From JANXQG01 sp037147235 (lineage in GTDB: Bacteria > Planctomycetota > Planctomycetia > Pirellulales > Thermoguttaceae), in contig JBAWVO010000145.1 of the NCBI GenBank assembly GCA_037147235.1, positions 1 through 15,671 of the forward strand: a stretch of 15,671 bases of DNA, in the 5' to 3' direction. Below the pieces are notes generated by a model. It saw only the letters and a program-made list of their open reading frames with translations. It was not told the DNA's origin and did no database searches. The number at the start of each line of letters is the position of its first letter. Within the stretch, counting starts at the first letter, position 1. Below, in pieces: positions 6,452 to 13,812 of the stretch. The translations under genes and the position numbers were made by a program.

Positions 6452-8509
6452 CTACTTGGGCATTTTGGGCCAGGGTTTAGCACTCGGTCCTTCACCAATC
6501 ACCGGCAGCGCGCTGATGCGGAGCCGCGCAGCACCCATGGGAATCATCGTGATCGATTCCTCCGGCTCGTCCGACTGCACCGGTTGAGCAATCATTTCAT
6601 GGACCGCACCCTTCCGATCGAGCGTCCAGTTGGGGATCTTTTTGGCCTTGGCGATGATGCGCACCGGTACGGCCTCGTTGCGGAAGGGTTGATCGTCGGC
6701 CGGCCAGTCGGCATTGACCACCTGGAAGCCGTCCTTGAGTGTCAGCCCGTAGTTCCAGGGTGAAGCGGGGAAGATGTCCCATGCCGGCCATGCGTCGGTG
6801 CCGCCGTGTCGCCGATAGTCTTCCTTGATCTGAACCGAATAGGTCAGCGGCCCGCGCTCAACCGACGCCATGCCGCGGTTGGTGGTCCATATCTTCGTTT
6901 TTACCTCCATCGGCAGCCCAAGGACGACCGTATCGCCCGTCTGCCACGCGCGGCTGATCTTGGCCAGCTTGCCGGCATTGAGCGGAGCGGCCGTCTTTTC
7001 GCCATTGATCGCCAACGTCGCATGGTCACACCAAGCCGGAATGCGCAGATAAAGCGGGAAACTGGCCGGCTTGCTCAATGAAATCTTCAGCGTTATTTGC
7101 TCTTCAAACGGATAACGCGTGCTCTCGACGATCGTTGCCTCGACCCCGTCAGCCACCTTGGCCTTTACCTCGCACGGTGCATAGACATAGGCCGCCAGCC
7201 CATTGCCTGGCGCGGCATACCACAGGTGCTGCGTGAAATAGGGCCAGGCGTGGCCGCAGTTGTGTTGGCAGCAGCGGTGGCTATGCGGGTTCATGTGGAA
7301 CATGTCGCCGCCGTTCTGTACCGCGGGCGATTTGTCCGCATGATCGCTTTGCGGCTGGTTCGGCGCGGTCAAATAGCGGAGTGCTTTATAATCGGCCGTG
7401 AACTGCGCTGGGTAGGTGTTGAAGGCTGCATTTTCGCAGCGATCGGCCCAAATCGGATCGCCGGTGGCGGTAACGAGCAGCTCGTCGGAAAGCATCTCTT
7501 CCGTGGTGCCGCAAGTCTCGATCGCCTGGCGCGGACCGTTGAACCCGGGCCGTGCGTTCTCGTCGGCGCCATACATTCCGCCGGGCACCTGGCCATAAAG
7601 CTCGCGCATCTTTCGCCACGCCCGATCGCTGCCGGCGAGGTTTTCCGGCTTGCCGCTGAGGAGTCCGTAGGTGGTCGGCTCGCGGAATGCCTGGGCAATA
7701 TTCACGTTGTGCCAGTCGCACAGTTGGCGGCGCGGCGTATCGGTCACGGTGTCCCAGCGTGCGGTGCGACGATGGGTCTTTTCCGCCACCTCCAAGAGCC
7801 ACTTCTCGCCCGTGATGTTGTAGAGCCACTCGATGGCATAAAGTTGGTCGCCGCCGCGCATGCTTGGCCAATAGCCCCTCAAAAATTTATTTTCCGGCAC
7901 GGTGCCGAGATATTTAAAATAGGCTTTCATCAGATCGATCACGCGCGGGTCGTGCGTCCGATCGTAGTAAGTGTGCAGGCAAAAGAGCATGATCATGTTG
8001 GGCCACAGATCGTCGCGGCCTTTCAGATCGGTAGCCACTCCGGTGCGGCCCTTGTCGGGGCCGAACCAGCCATCGGCTTGTTGGCTGTTCAACGCGCCCT
8101 GGATCCATATCTGCGCCTCTTGGATCATCCGATCGTTTTCAAGCAGGTAGGCGCAGCCGATATAGCCCTTGAGCCAATAGGGCACCTCTTCCCACCCGCG
8201 ATCACCCATGCCTCGTTGGTTGAGCCAGGCGTTGTTCTCCTTCTTGAGGAAACTGCTGATCTCGGTCAGGTGGCCGTGGAAACCCGCGGCCTGAAGTTCG
8301 AGCTGCTTCTTCAACCAACCGGCCGGACGCACCGAACCAAAGGGCAGCCTTACCACCGGGCTGGGCTGAAGCGGCGCACGGTTCGCCACATAGTGCGAGT
8401 AGCCTGCGGCCGAATCGGGCCGATCGACCGACTCGACGGTGGTTTCGCCGCCTCCACACGGCAATACCAGGGCAAACAGTACGGCAAAAACAAGGAAGGG
8501 GCGTTGCAT
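6452..8509 (-). CDS. GH127-like beta-L-arabinofuranosidase (former DUF1680), exported
   Basis: A 685-residue glycoside hydrolase with an N-terminal hydrophobic export signal (MQRPFLVFAVLFALVLP). GH127/GH146 enzymes release beta-L-arabinofuranose from plant or algal glycans and glycoproteins by a retaining mechanism with a zinc-bound cysteine nucleophile. The zinc/nucleophile motifs are present: ETC (Glu331, Cys333) and HRCCQHN (Cys413, Cys414). Their spacing closely matches Glu338, Cys340, Cys417 and Cys418 of Bifidobacterium HypBA1. Residues ~50-430 form the (alpha/alpha)6 barrel (RPAGWLKKQ, YWLKGYIGCAYLL, MRGGDQLYAIEWLYNITGE); the remainder forms beta-sandwich domains (PLYLRIPAWC, VERGPLTYSVQ). 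The ATG at 8509 is chosen over an upstream TTG at 8533 because of the signal peptide and a GAGAG site. A strong promoter lies 45 bases upstream. DUF1680 proteins of unknown specificity are common in planctomycetes, so the sugar is uncertain. Confidence 0.9.
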   Translation of the reverse strand: MQRPFLVFAVLFALVLPCGGGETTVESVDRPDSAAGYSHYVANRAPLQPSPVVRLPFGSVRPAGWLKKQLELQAAGFHGHLTEISSFLKKENNAWLNQRGMGDRGWEEVPYWLKGYIGCAYLLENDRMIQEAQIWIQGALNSQQADGWFGPDKGRTGVATDLKGRDDLWPNMIMLFCLHTYYDRTHDPRVIDLMKAYFKYLGTVPENKFLRGYWPSMRGGDQLYAIEWLYNITGEKWLLEVAEKTHRRTARWDTVTDTPRRQLCDWHNVNIAQAFREPTTYGLLSGKPENLAGSDRAWRKMRELYGQVPGGMYGADENARPGFNGPRQAIETCGTTEEMLSDELLVTATGDPIWADRCENAAFNTYPAQFTADYKALRYLTAPNQPQSDHADKSPAVQNGGDMFHMNPHSHRCCQHNCGHAWPYFTQHLWYAAPGNGLAAYVYAPCEVKAKVADGVEATIVESTRYPFEEQITLKISLSKPASFPLYLRIPAWCDHATLAINGEKTAAPLNAGKLAKISRAWQTGDTVVLGLPMEVKTKIWTTNRGMASVERGPLTYSVQIKEDYRRHGGTDAWPAWDIFPASPWNYGLTLKDGFQVVNADWPADDQPFRNEAVPVRIIAKAKKIPNWTLDRKGAVHEMIAQPVQSDEPEESITMIPMGAARLRISALPVIGEGPSAKPWPKMPK

Positions 8510-8512
8510 AAC

Positions 8513-8522
8513 GAGAATTCTC
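8513..8522. repeat. Perfect palindrome overlapping the GH127 ribosome site
   Basis: GAGAATTCTC is a perfect 10-base palindrome in the short leader of the GH127 gene, four bases before the ATG and overlapping the GAGAG sequence likely used by the ribosome. It could be an operator or an RNA hairpin over the start site, or chance. Confidence 0.35.
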
Positions 8523-8553
8523 TCTGGTTTCAAAAAATACTGAGTAAAAGCCG

Positions 8554-8582
8554 ATGATAGTGGCGCAGCTCGCGATTGTCAA
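8554..8582 (-). promoter_or_regulatory. Near-consensus sigma-70-type promoter before the GH127 gene
   Basis: On the minus strand TTGACA (8577-8582) and TATCAT (8554-8559) are separated by exactly 17 bases, matching 11 of 12 consensus positions. Transcription would start near 8547, giving a leader of about 38 bases before the ATG at 8509. It implies that GH127, transglutaminase-like copy 2, the DapA-like enzyme and the M24 peptidase can be expressed independently of the PpiC and URO-D genes. Confidence 0.6.
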
Positions 8583-8595
8583 GCAACTTGCCTCC

Positions 8596-9789
8596 CTACA
8601 CCGCCTCGTCGAACTGCCCCAAGTTCAACGGATAATTGCCATACTCGCGTACGAGGTTGACAATGTAGTCGTAGGTATGCCCCGACACGGAACTGCTGAC
8701 CGAGTGGTCGGACTGGAAAATTAGCCCGCCTCCCTTGCCGGCATTAAGCTTGCGGAGTACCTCGCGGCGGATTGCGTCCCGGTCGCCTTTCTCCCAGACC
8801 TGGATATCGCTGTTCCCGCAGAAGCCAATGCGATGGCCGAAGCTTCGTCGCAGGTCGAGTGCGTCCATGCCGGCCTTGACCTCCAGGGGGTTGTAGGCGT
8901 CAATGCCCGTTTCGAGGTAATCCTCGAAGATGGCATGTACGTTGCCGCAGCCGTGATAGATGACCGGCAGGCCACGGGAATGAGCGTGGGCGACAATCGC
9001 CTTGACCCAGGGTTTGTAGTAGGTACGCCAATAGTCGGGCCGCATGAACGTGCCCTTCTTGTAGGCCACGTCACCCCAGATGACAAAGCCGTCCAGCCAA
9101 GTACCGGCCGCGTCCATCGCGGACTTCGCGCAGTCCAGATAGAACTGGCCGATGCGGTTGAGTACGATGCCGAATCGCTCCGGTTCCATCGCCATCCAGA
9201 GCATGTGGTTCTGCGGACCGATGAGCCGCGTCATGCACTCGGAGCATTCGATCATGCTGCCGTAAACCGGGAAGTCTGACCAGAGTGACTTGACCGTCTC
9301 GACCCACGGAGGCGATTCGCGTTCAAATCCGTCGCCCACGCCGGCAATCTGGTTGTCGCCCGCAGCGAAGAAGCGGCGGCCATCGTCCGGTGGGTCGAAC
9401 TCGGCCGCCTCAAGTTTCTCCAGCGTGTCGATTTCCCAACCGATGAACTCGGGCATGGGGAAGTGAAACAACTTCCGCATGACAGCCCCGAAACCGGTCT
9501 TGATCACGACTTCTTCGGAGGTCTCATGGATCGTGTCAAACGCTCGTATCCATGGATCCATGTTGGGGACCGTGGCGATCCAGTCCAGGTCGTAGTAGTG
9601 ATACGGACTGGTGTCGTCAGGTAAATCAAGCTCCTTACGCCACCGTCGCGTAAAACCGCCCCAGAAAAAGTCGCTAATCGGTACGCGGTCAGGTTCCTGG
9701 TGCCGCAGCGCCTTGTTCATGCGATCGAGCTTGCGCAGGGTGTTTTCCTTGCGCGATCCGGCAGGAGCCGTTCCCGTGGTATCAAACAT
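8596..9789 (-). CDS. Uroporphyrinogen decarboxylase (URO-D) family protein, probably not HemE
   Basis: A 397-residue TIM-barrel protein. It opens with the family signature NTLRKLDRMNKALRHQEPDRVPI (segments from residue 16). This superfamily includes HemE and the corrinoid methyltransferases MtaA, MtbA and CmuA. HGC (His279, Cys281) and FCGNSD (Cys324) form the H-x-C...C pattern that binds zinc in the methyltransferase branch, which argues against HemE. No signal peptide or membrane segment is seen, so it is cytoplasmic. Many such proteins in planctomycetes sit near sugar catabolism genes and have no assigned reaction; methyl transfer from a methylated compound to a thiol or corrinoid is a reasonable guess only. 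It starts 9 bases after the PpiC stop, which suggests co-transcription, but the start has only a poor ribosome site. Confidence 0.85.
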   Translation of the reverse strand: MFDTTGTAPAGSRKENTLRKLDRMNKALRHQEPDRVPISDFFWGGFTRRWRKELDLPDDTSPYHYYDLDWIATVPNMDPWIRAFDTIHETSEEVVIKTGFGAVMRKLFHFPMPEFIGWEIDTLEKLEAAEFDPPDDGRRFFAAGDNQIAGVGDGFERESPPWVETVKSLWSDFPVYGSMIECSECMTRLIGPQNHMLWMAMEPERFGIVLNRIGQFYLDCAKSAMDAAGTWLDGFVIWGDVAYKKGTFMRPDYWRTYYKPWVKAIVAHAHSRGLPVIYHGCGNVHAIFEDYLETGIDAYNPLEVKAGMDALDLRRSFGHRIGFCGNSDIQVWEKGDRDAIRREVLRKLNAGKGGGLIFQSDHSVSSSVSGHTYDYIVNLVREYGNYPLNLGQFDEAV

Positions 9790-9798
9790 GCCAACCGC

Positions 9799-11799
9799 TC
9801 ACTTTTGTACGGGCATCTCGTAGGCGGTAGGCACCACCGGGCCGGCCTGCTGCCCGGACGCATCGCCCACGGCCGTCTCTTTCGCGTACTTTTTGGGCGA
9901 ATGGCTGGCCGCCGGGTCGAGGAAGTTATCGATCGTGGTCGATCCTTGCAAACGCTCGTAGTACTCGTTCATGGCCAAGCGTTCCTTCTTGTCGCGGATG
10001 TCTTCGATGATCTCCTTCTTCACGCTGGCAAATTCCACGTCGATCGGCTTGGTATAGCCTTCGCAGAAAAGGATCACATACTTATCGTCCAACTGGATCA
10101 CGCCCGACAGGTCGCCCGATTTCAGGGCGAATGCCTCATCTTCCAAGAGCGGTTGGGCACCAAAACGGCGGATCGGGGGCACTTGGCCTTCCAAAGCGCG
10201 GCTGCTTCGCTCGATCGAATACTTTCCGGCCAGCTCGCCAAAGTTCTCGACCGTCGGCTTACGGCGGGCTGCCTCCCAGACTTCCTGGGCACGGCGTAGA
10301 TTGTTCAGTACGATCGCACGGCAGCGGACCCTTGGGCCATAATTCGCCTCAAAGCCCTTCTTCTGATCCTCCTCGCTTACCTCGATCTTACCCACAGCCA
10401 GCTTCTTCAGGGCCACGGCGGGCCAAACCGCTTCGCGGCGGTAGGTCTCGATCGAAATGCTTTGCTGCTTGCAAACCATCGCCATCCAGCCCTTCACATC
10501 GGGCGAGCCGTCGGGCAACGGCTTCGTCACTTGCGCGGCCGCACGGGCGATCTCCCCATCAATCTCCTGCTCCGAAACGGTCACTTGGTTCTGCTTGCAG
10601 GCCAGTTCCAGCATCCGCCGGCCAAGCAAGCCTTGCAACACGTCCGTGCCGTGGCGAATAATGCACTCTTCGTCGAGTTGGCGAAGATAGATCGGAGAAC
10701 CGTTCACCAACGCTACCACTCCTTCGCCTACCTGCTGCCGGAGCCGTGGGTCGTTAAAGACATTCTGCACGCGAGATTTCTTTTGCAGTTCCTGGAAAAT
10801 TTCAGTGGCTACCTGCCGCGTCTTGCGGTCGCGAATGATTTTCTCTAATCGTGGAGCGGCCTGGTCCTGGGTGATCGCTCGGGGAGCAATCAGGCCGTCG
10901 CGCTTAACGATCACGTATTGACCCGCGCTGCGGATGACTCCGGAAACCTGGCCATCGGCCAGTCCGAACGCGGCCTCTTCGATTTCGTGGCAAGGACCAT
11001 ACTTGCGGATCGGCGGGACCAAGCCCTTGATGCTTGCGCTGGGGGCGTCTTCCGAATACTGTTTGGCCAGGTTGCCGAACGCGGCCGGATTGGCCGCCGT
11101 GAGGGCCTGAACCTTCTCGGCCTTCTCCGCGGTGGTGCAGATGATCAGCCGTGCCTTGACGGCGGCACCGTACTCCATCTCAAACGCTTCGGTCAATTCC
11201 TTCGGGGTAACCCGAAGTCTTTCGCCCGCCAGCTTCCGTAATGCCAGACTGGGCCAGATGATGTCGTTGGCATACTGCTCGGGCTTGATTCCCCGCTCTT
11301 GGGACAAGAGCTTCATCCACTGCTCGACCGGCAGATTGAAACTTTTCGCCAGTTGCTCGATCTCTTCCTCGATATCGCGTCGTGAAATGGTGATTCCCAC
11401 CTGCCTACATGCGGAGAGAATCAGATACTTATTGACCATCGACTCCAGCACTTCCTTGCCATAATGGACGCGGCACTCCACGGCCAACTCATTACGGCTG
11501 ACGGAGTGGCCGTTGATCGAAGCCACCACGTCGGGAATCTGCATGCGGCCGGGAATCGCCGAAGCCGCGGTTCGGGCGGCTGGCGCGGATCGAGGAAAAT
11601 CGTCGAACATCGCGGTCACGGGGGTAGAACCGGCCGGAGCCGGCTCTGCGGAAACTTGCGCCTTGGCCGCCGTGGTCCCCCAGCCATAGCGAATCACCCC
11701 ACATGCGGCCAATACACACAGGCCGGCGAAGAACACGCCCAACCGTGCCCTCCAAGTACGAGGCGCGACGATGAAATTGCGGAATCCATTCCGAGTCAT
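9799..11799 (-). CDS. Membrane-anchored PpiC/SurA-like protein with two parvulin repeats
   Basis: A 666-residue protein predicted to assist folding of exported proteins by prolyl isomerisation or chaperoning outside the cytoplasmic membrane. Residues 18-40 form an N-terminal membrane anchor, followed by a low-complexity Ala/Pro linker to about 85. Two homologous units follow: 88-305 and 358-583. Each has a SurA-N-like helical part starting V-V-A-x-x-NG and an E-x-x-I segment, then a PpiC-like part with F-x-x-LA-x-x-YS. Both parvulin parts carry G-x-VPPIR-x-[YF]G (260-268, 539-547) where SurA and PpiC usually have GGDLG. The final ~80 residues are charged and variable. The start is fixed by AAGGAG eight bases upstream. 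It is the first gene of the minus-strand block. Confidence 0.9.
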   Translation of the reverse strand: MTRNGFRNFIVAPRTWRARLGVFFAGLCVLAACGVIRYGWGTTAAKAQVSAEPAPAGSTPVTAMFDDFPRSAPAARTAASAIPGRMQIPDVVASINGHSVSRNELAVECRVHYGKEVLESMVNKYLILSACRQVGITISRRDIEEEIEQLAKSFNLPVEQWMKLLSQERGIKPEQYANDIIWPSLALRKLAGERLRVTPKELTEAFEMEYGAAVKARLIICTTAEKAEKVQALTAANPAAFGNLAKQYSEDAPSASIKGLVPPIRKYGPCHEIEEAAFGLADGQVSGVIRSAGQYVIVKRDGLIAPRAITQDQAAPRLEKIIRDRKTRQVATEIFQELQKKSRVQNVFNDPRLRQQVGEGVVALVNGSPIYLRQLDEECIIRHGTDVLQGLLGRRMLELACKQNQVTVSEQEIDGEIARAAAQVTKPLPDGSPDVKGWMAMVCKQQSISIETYRREAVWPAVALKKLAVGKIEVSEEDQKKGFEANYGPRVRCRAIVLNNLRRAQEVWEAARRKPTVENFGELAGKYSIERSSRALEGQVPPIRRFGAQPLLEDEAFALKSGDLSGVIQLDDKYVILFCEGYTKPIDVEFASVKKEIIEDIRDKKERLAMNEYYERLQGSTTIDNFLDPAASHSPKKYAKETAVGDASGQQAGPVVPTAYEMPVQK

Positions 11800-11807
11800 T
11801 GCGGTTT

Positions 11808-11813
11808 CTCCTT
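11808..11813 (-). promoter_or_regulatory. Ribosome binding site of the PpiC-like gene
   Basis: AAGGAG on the minus strand, eight bases before the ATG at 11799. It is a full-strength Shine-Dalgarno site that decides this start. Confidence 0.75.
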
Positions 11814-11874
11814 AAACCGGCAAAAGCCATACGATTGGGGATCCGGTCCACGGGATCCCTAGCGAGTGTGGGGG

Positions 11875-11904
11875 AGTATATCAAATTGTGCCCTCCGCAA
11901 ACAA
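11875..11904 (-). promoter_or_regulatory. Candidate promoter of the PpiC-like gene
   Basis: On the minus strand TATACT (11875-11880) matches five of six -10 positions, with TTGTTT (11899-11904) as a weak -35 box 18 bases upstream. The leader would be about 70 bases and would include the GGGATCC/GGATCCC inverted repeat. Confidence 0.4.
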
Positions 11905-11954
11905 GACCGCTTTCGCGAAGCGCTAAAGTCCAATTTCGGCTCTTTCGGTTCTGG

Positions 11955-11973
11955 GTACGGAGTACGGAGTACG
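11955..11973. repeat. Short tandem repeat of 7 bases
   Basis: GTACGGAGTACGGAGTACG is 2.7 copies of GTACGGA in the divergent intergenic region. Function is unknown; it could affect copy-number-dependent promoter spacing or be chance. Confidence 0.7.
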
Positions 11974-12114
11974 AATAATTGTAGGGGGCGTCTTGCAGCC
12001 GTTTTTGCCCTCGGCTACCATATCAGATTGGTGAAAATCAGGCCGCATCCACCTTTCCGACCAGATCTCGCGGTCTGTTCGGAGCAGGCAACCGCACAAC
12101 GACGGGTACTCGCC

Positions 12115-12957
12115 ATGAGCTATACAGCCGAAATCAGCAGGAACAATCCCACATGTTTTCTCTTCCTCGTCGATCAGTCGGGGTCGATGGCGGAGCAATT
12201 TGGCGGTGAAGCGGGCAGGAGCAAGGCCCAAGGAGTCGCCGACGCGATCAACCGCCTCTTGCAGACGCTCGTACTTCGCTGTGCTAAAGGTGAATACATC
12301 CTCGACCGCTACTATATCGGCGTGATTGGCTACGGTAGCGAGATCCGTTGGGGCTTTCCCATTGAGGCCTTGGCGGAAAATGTACTCCAGCCCGTGAGTG
12401 CCATTGGCGGCAACCCGCTCCGAATCGAAGAGCGCGTCAAGCGGATGGACGACGGGGCCGGGGGGCTGATCGAGCAGCGAATCAAGTTTCCGGTCTGGTT
12501 TGAGCCGATAGCGCAGGGCAAGACCCCCATGTGTGCTGCGTTTCAGGCAGCACACGGACTCATCACCGATTTTGTCGGCCAGTACCCGAGTTGCTTCCCG
12601 CCGATCGTCATCAACATCAGCGACGGAGCGGCGAACGACGGTCACCCCGGGCCAATGTCCGACGCAATAAGAAGCATTGCGTCCCAGGACGGTAATGTCC
12701 TACTACTGAACGCCCATGTCTCCGCCCGCGGCGAAAGGCCGATTCTTTTTCCGACCCACGACGGTTTCCTGCCCGACGACTTCTCGAAGTTGCTGTTTTA
12801 CATGTCCAGTCCGCTGCCGCCGGCGATGCTTCACCAGGCTCGAATCTTGGAAGCCACGGTTGAGGAAGGTGCCCGAGGGTTTGCCTTCAATGCCGACCTG
12901 GCCTCCGTCATCATGTTCCTGAACATTGGAACCCGCGTCGATAATAGCGCAAGTTGA
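12115..12957 (+). CDS. vWA (TerY/YegL-like) domain protein of a vWA-PP2C-kinase triad
   Basis: A 280-residue cytoplasmic protein that is essentially one von Willebrand factor A domain. The metal-ion-dependent adhesion site is complete: DQSGS (20-24), Thr137 (GKTPM) and Asp170 (ISDGAAND). The long insertion between strands (about 95-135) and the closing segment FMSSPLPP-like (229-236, YMSSPLPP) suit the TerY/YegL type. In TerY-P triads and E. coli yegL-yegK-yegI such proteins are encoded with a PP2C phosphatase and an unusual kinase, and are thought to be the metal-dependent scaffold or phosphorylation target. The ATG at 12115 is chosen because the domain begins right after it; the frame is open further upstream without similarity. 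The ribosome site is weak (GACGGGT). The next gene starts 12 bases after its stop. Confidence 0.9.
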   Translation: MSYTAEISRNNPTCFLFLVDQSGSMAEQFGGEAGRSKAQGVADAINRLLQTLVLRCAKGEYILDRYYIGVIGYGSEIRWGFPIEALAENVLQPVSAIGGNPLRIEERVKRMDDGAGGLIEQRIKFPVWFEPIAQGKTPMCAAFQAAHGLITDFVGQYPSCFPPIVINISDGAANDGHPGPMSDAIRSIASQDGNVLLLNAHVSARGERPILFPTHDGFLPDDFSKLLFYMSSPLPPAMLHQARILEATVEEGARGFAFNADLASVIMFLNIGTRVDNSAS

Positions 12958-12969
12958 ACGGTACACGTC

Positions 12970-13806
12970 ATGCCCATGAATTCTTACGCCTTCTGGCTTG
13001 CTCGAAGAGGCAACAGTTCTGCCGAATACGAGGACGCATCGGCTGGGAATGATGCCGCGGGACGCTATGCCGTGGCCGACGGTGCTACCGAGAGTTGCTT
13101 CGCCGGCCTATGGGCCAGACTGCTGGTCGAGGGTTTTGTGAATGGTGCCGCCTGCGAAGCCGAGCCATGGATCGCGTCTCTTCCAGCCTTGCAAGAACAA
13201 TGGGACGCGGACGTTCGTGGCCGAAATCTGCCTTGGTACGCCGAGCCTAGCGTAAAACAAGGCGCATTTGCTACATTTCTGGGATTCATGCTGACCGACT
13301 CCCCTCTCCCGTATTCGGGAGAAGGGCCGGGGGTGAGGGCATCCTATCACTGGCAAGCCATCGCCGTGGGTGACACCTGTCTATTCCACACCCGCGGTAC
13401 TGCTCTACTTCGCGCGTTTCCCCTGGAATACTCCAACCAGTTCGACAACGCCCCAAAACTCGTCGGCTCGCGCATGTTTGCTCAAGACATTCGCAATCGA
13501 CAGAAACTCTGGGCCGACGGCCAAGGGCAGCCCGGCGACCGGCTCTGGACAATGACCGACGCCTTGGCGCACTGGTGCCTGGCTGAACACGAAGCGGGCG
13601 GCAACCCGTGGAGCGAAATGGAATCCCTCCTTCCCCCCTCTCCCGTACCCGGGAGAGGAGCCGGGGGTGAGGGCGTGAATCTCCCCTCTCCCTCCGGGAG
13701 AGGGGCCGGGGGTGAGGGCAATTCCTTCACCCAGTGGATCGAAGGGCTTCGCGACTCAGGTCGCTTGCGAAACGACGACGTCACACTCCTGGCAATCCGG
13801 TTGTAG
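12970..13806 (+). CDS. PP2C-type Ser/Thr phosphatase of the triad, with in-frame palindromic repeat inserts
   Basis: A 278-residue PP2C-fold phosphatase that would remove phosphate from targets of the adjacent kinase, using two metal ions. Motifs in order: RRGNSSAEYEDA (12-23), YAVADGATES (33-42) with metal-binding Asp37, AIAVGDTCLF (130-139) with Asp135, LWTMTDALAHW (192-202) with Asp197 and the final NDDVTLLAI (268-276) with Asp269/270. It resembles the YegK/PphC branch rather than classical PP2C. Three stretches (about 110-124, 222-235 and 237-250) are translated from G+C-rich palindromic repeats and give Pro-Ser/Gly-Arg-Gly peptides; all keep the frame and fall between core motifs, so the enzyme may still work. 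A second ATG lies at 12976. It is separated by 12 bases from the vWA gene and by 6 from the kinase gene. Confidence 0.9.
   Translation: MPMNSYAFWLARRGNSSAEYEDASAGNDAAGRYAVADGATESCFAGLWARLLVEGFVNGAACEAEPWIASLPALQEQWDADVRGRNLPWYAEPSVKQGAFATFLGFMLTDSPLPYSGEGPGVRASYHWQAIAVGDTCLFHTRGTALLRAFPLEYSNQFDNAPKLVGSRMFAQDIRNRQKLWADGQGQPGDRLWTMTDALAHWCLAEHEAGGNPWSEMESLLPPSPVPGRGAGGEGVNLPSPSGRGAGGEGNSFTQWIEGLRDSGRLRNDDVTLLAIRL
13301..13340. repeat. Palindromic repeat element inside the phosphatase gene (copy A)
   Basis: Pattern: CCCCTCTCCC, a short middle, GGGAGAAGGG, then CCGGGGGTGAGGG. The arms CTCCCG/CGGGAG pair as a hairpin, and the outer CCCTC/GAGGG could pair as well. It is translated as SPLPYSGEGPGVRA. 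Similar REP-like elements are widespread in G+C-rich bacteria. Confidence 0.8.
13633..13674. repeat. Palindromic repeat element inside the phosphatase gene (copy B)
   Basis: Same pattern as copy A with arms CTCTCCCGTACCC/GGGAGAG around a CCCGGG centre and the tail CCGGGGGTGAGGGC. It is translated as PPSPVPGRGAGGEG. Copy C begins nine bases later. Confidence 0.85.
13683..13719. repeat. Palindromic repeat element inside the phosphatase gene (copy C)
   Basis: Arms CCCCTCTCCC/GGGAGAGGGG flank a short TCC loop, followed by the tail CCGGGGGTGAGGGC. It is translated as LPSPSGRGAGGEG. It forms a nearly tandem pair with copy B. Confidence 0.85.
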
Positions 13807-13812
13807 AACATC

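Larger units (their letters stand above)
11800..12114. other. Divergent intergenic region between the PpiC gene and the vWA triad
   Basis: About 315 bases with no convincing gene; the vWA frame is open upstream to 11866, but that stretch lacks domain similarity. The region must hold promoters in both directions. It contains a candidate minus-strand promoter, the AAGGAG site of the PpiC gene, an inverted repeat GGGATCC/GGATCCC (11838-11844 and 11853-11859), a small hairpin CGCTT/AAGCG (11908-11922) and a 7-base tandem repeat (11955-11973). No clear plus-strand promoter was recognised. Confidence 0.6.

Noticed and set aside
8510..8533. TTG start for the GH127 gene
   Set aside because: The ATG at 8509 gives a standard signal peptide, and the extra residues overlap the likely ribosome site and palindrome.
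7097..8557. Open frame of 486 codons on the plus strand
   Set aside because: It lies entirely opposite the GH127 gene, which has clear motifs, a signal peptide and a promoter; the antisense translation shows no domain. It is a by-product of G+C-rich codon use.
11866..12114. Upstream extension of the vWA protein
   Set aside because: The extra 83 codons show no domain and overlap the divergent control region; the vWA fold starts directly after the ATG at 12115.
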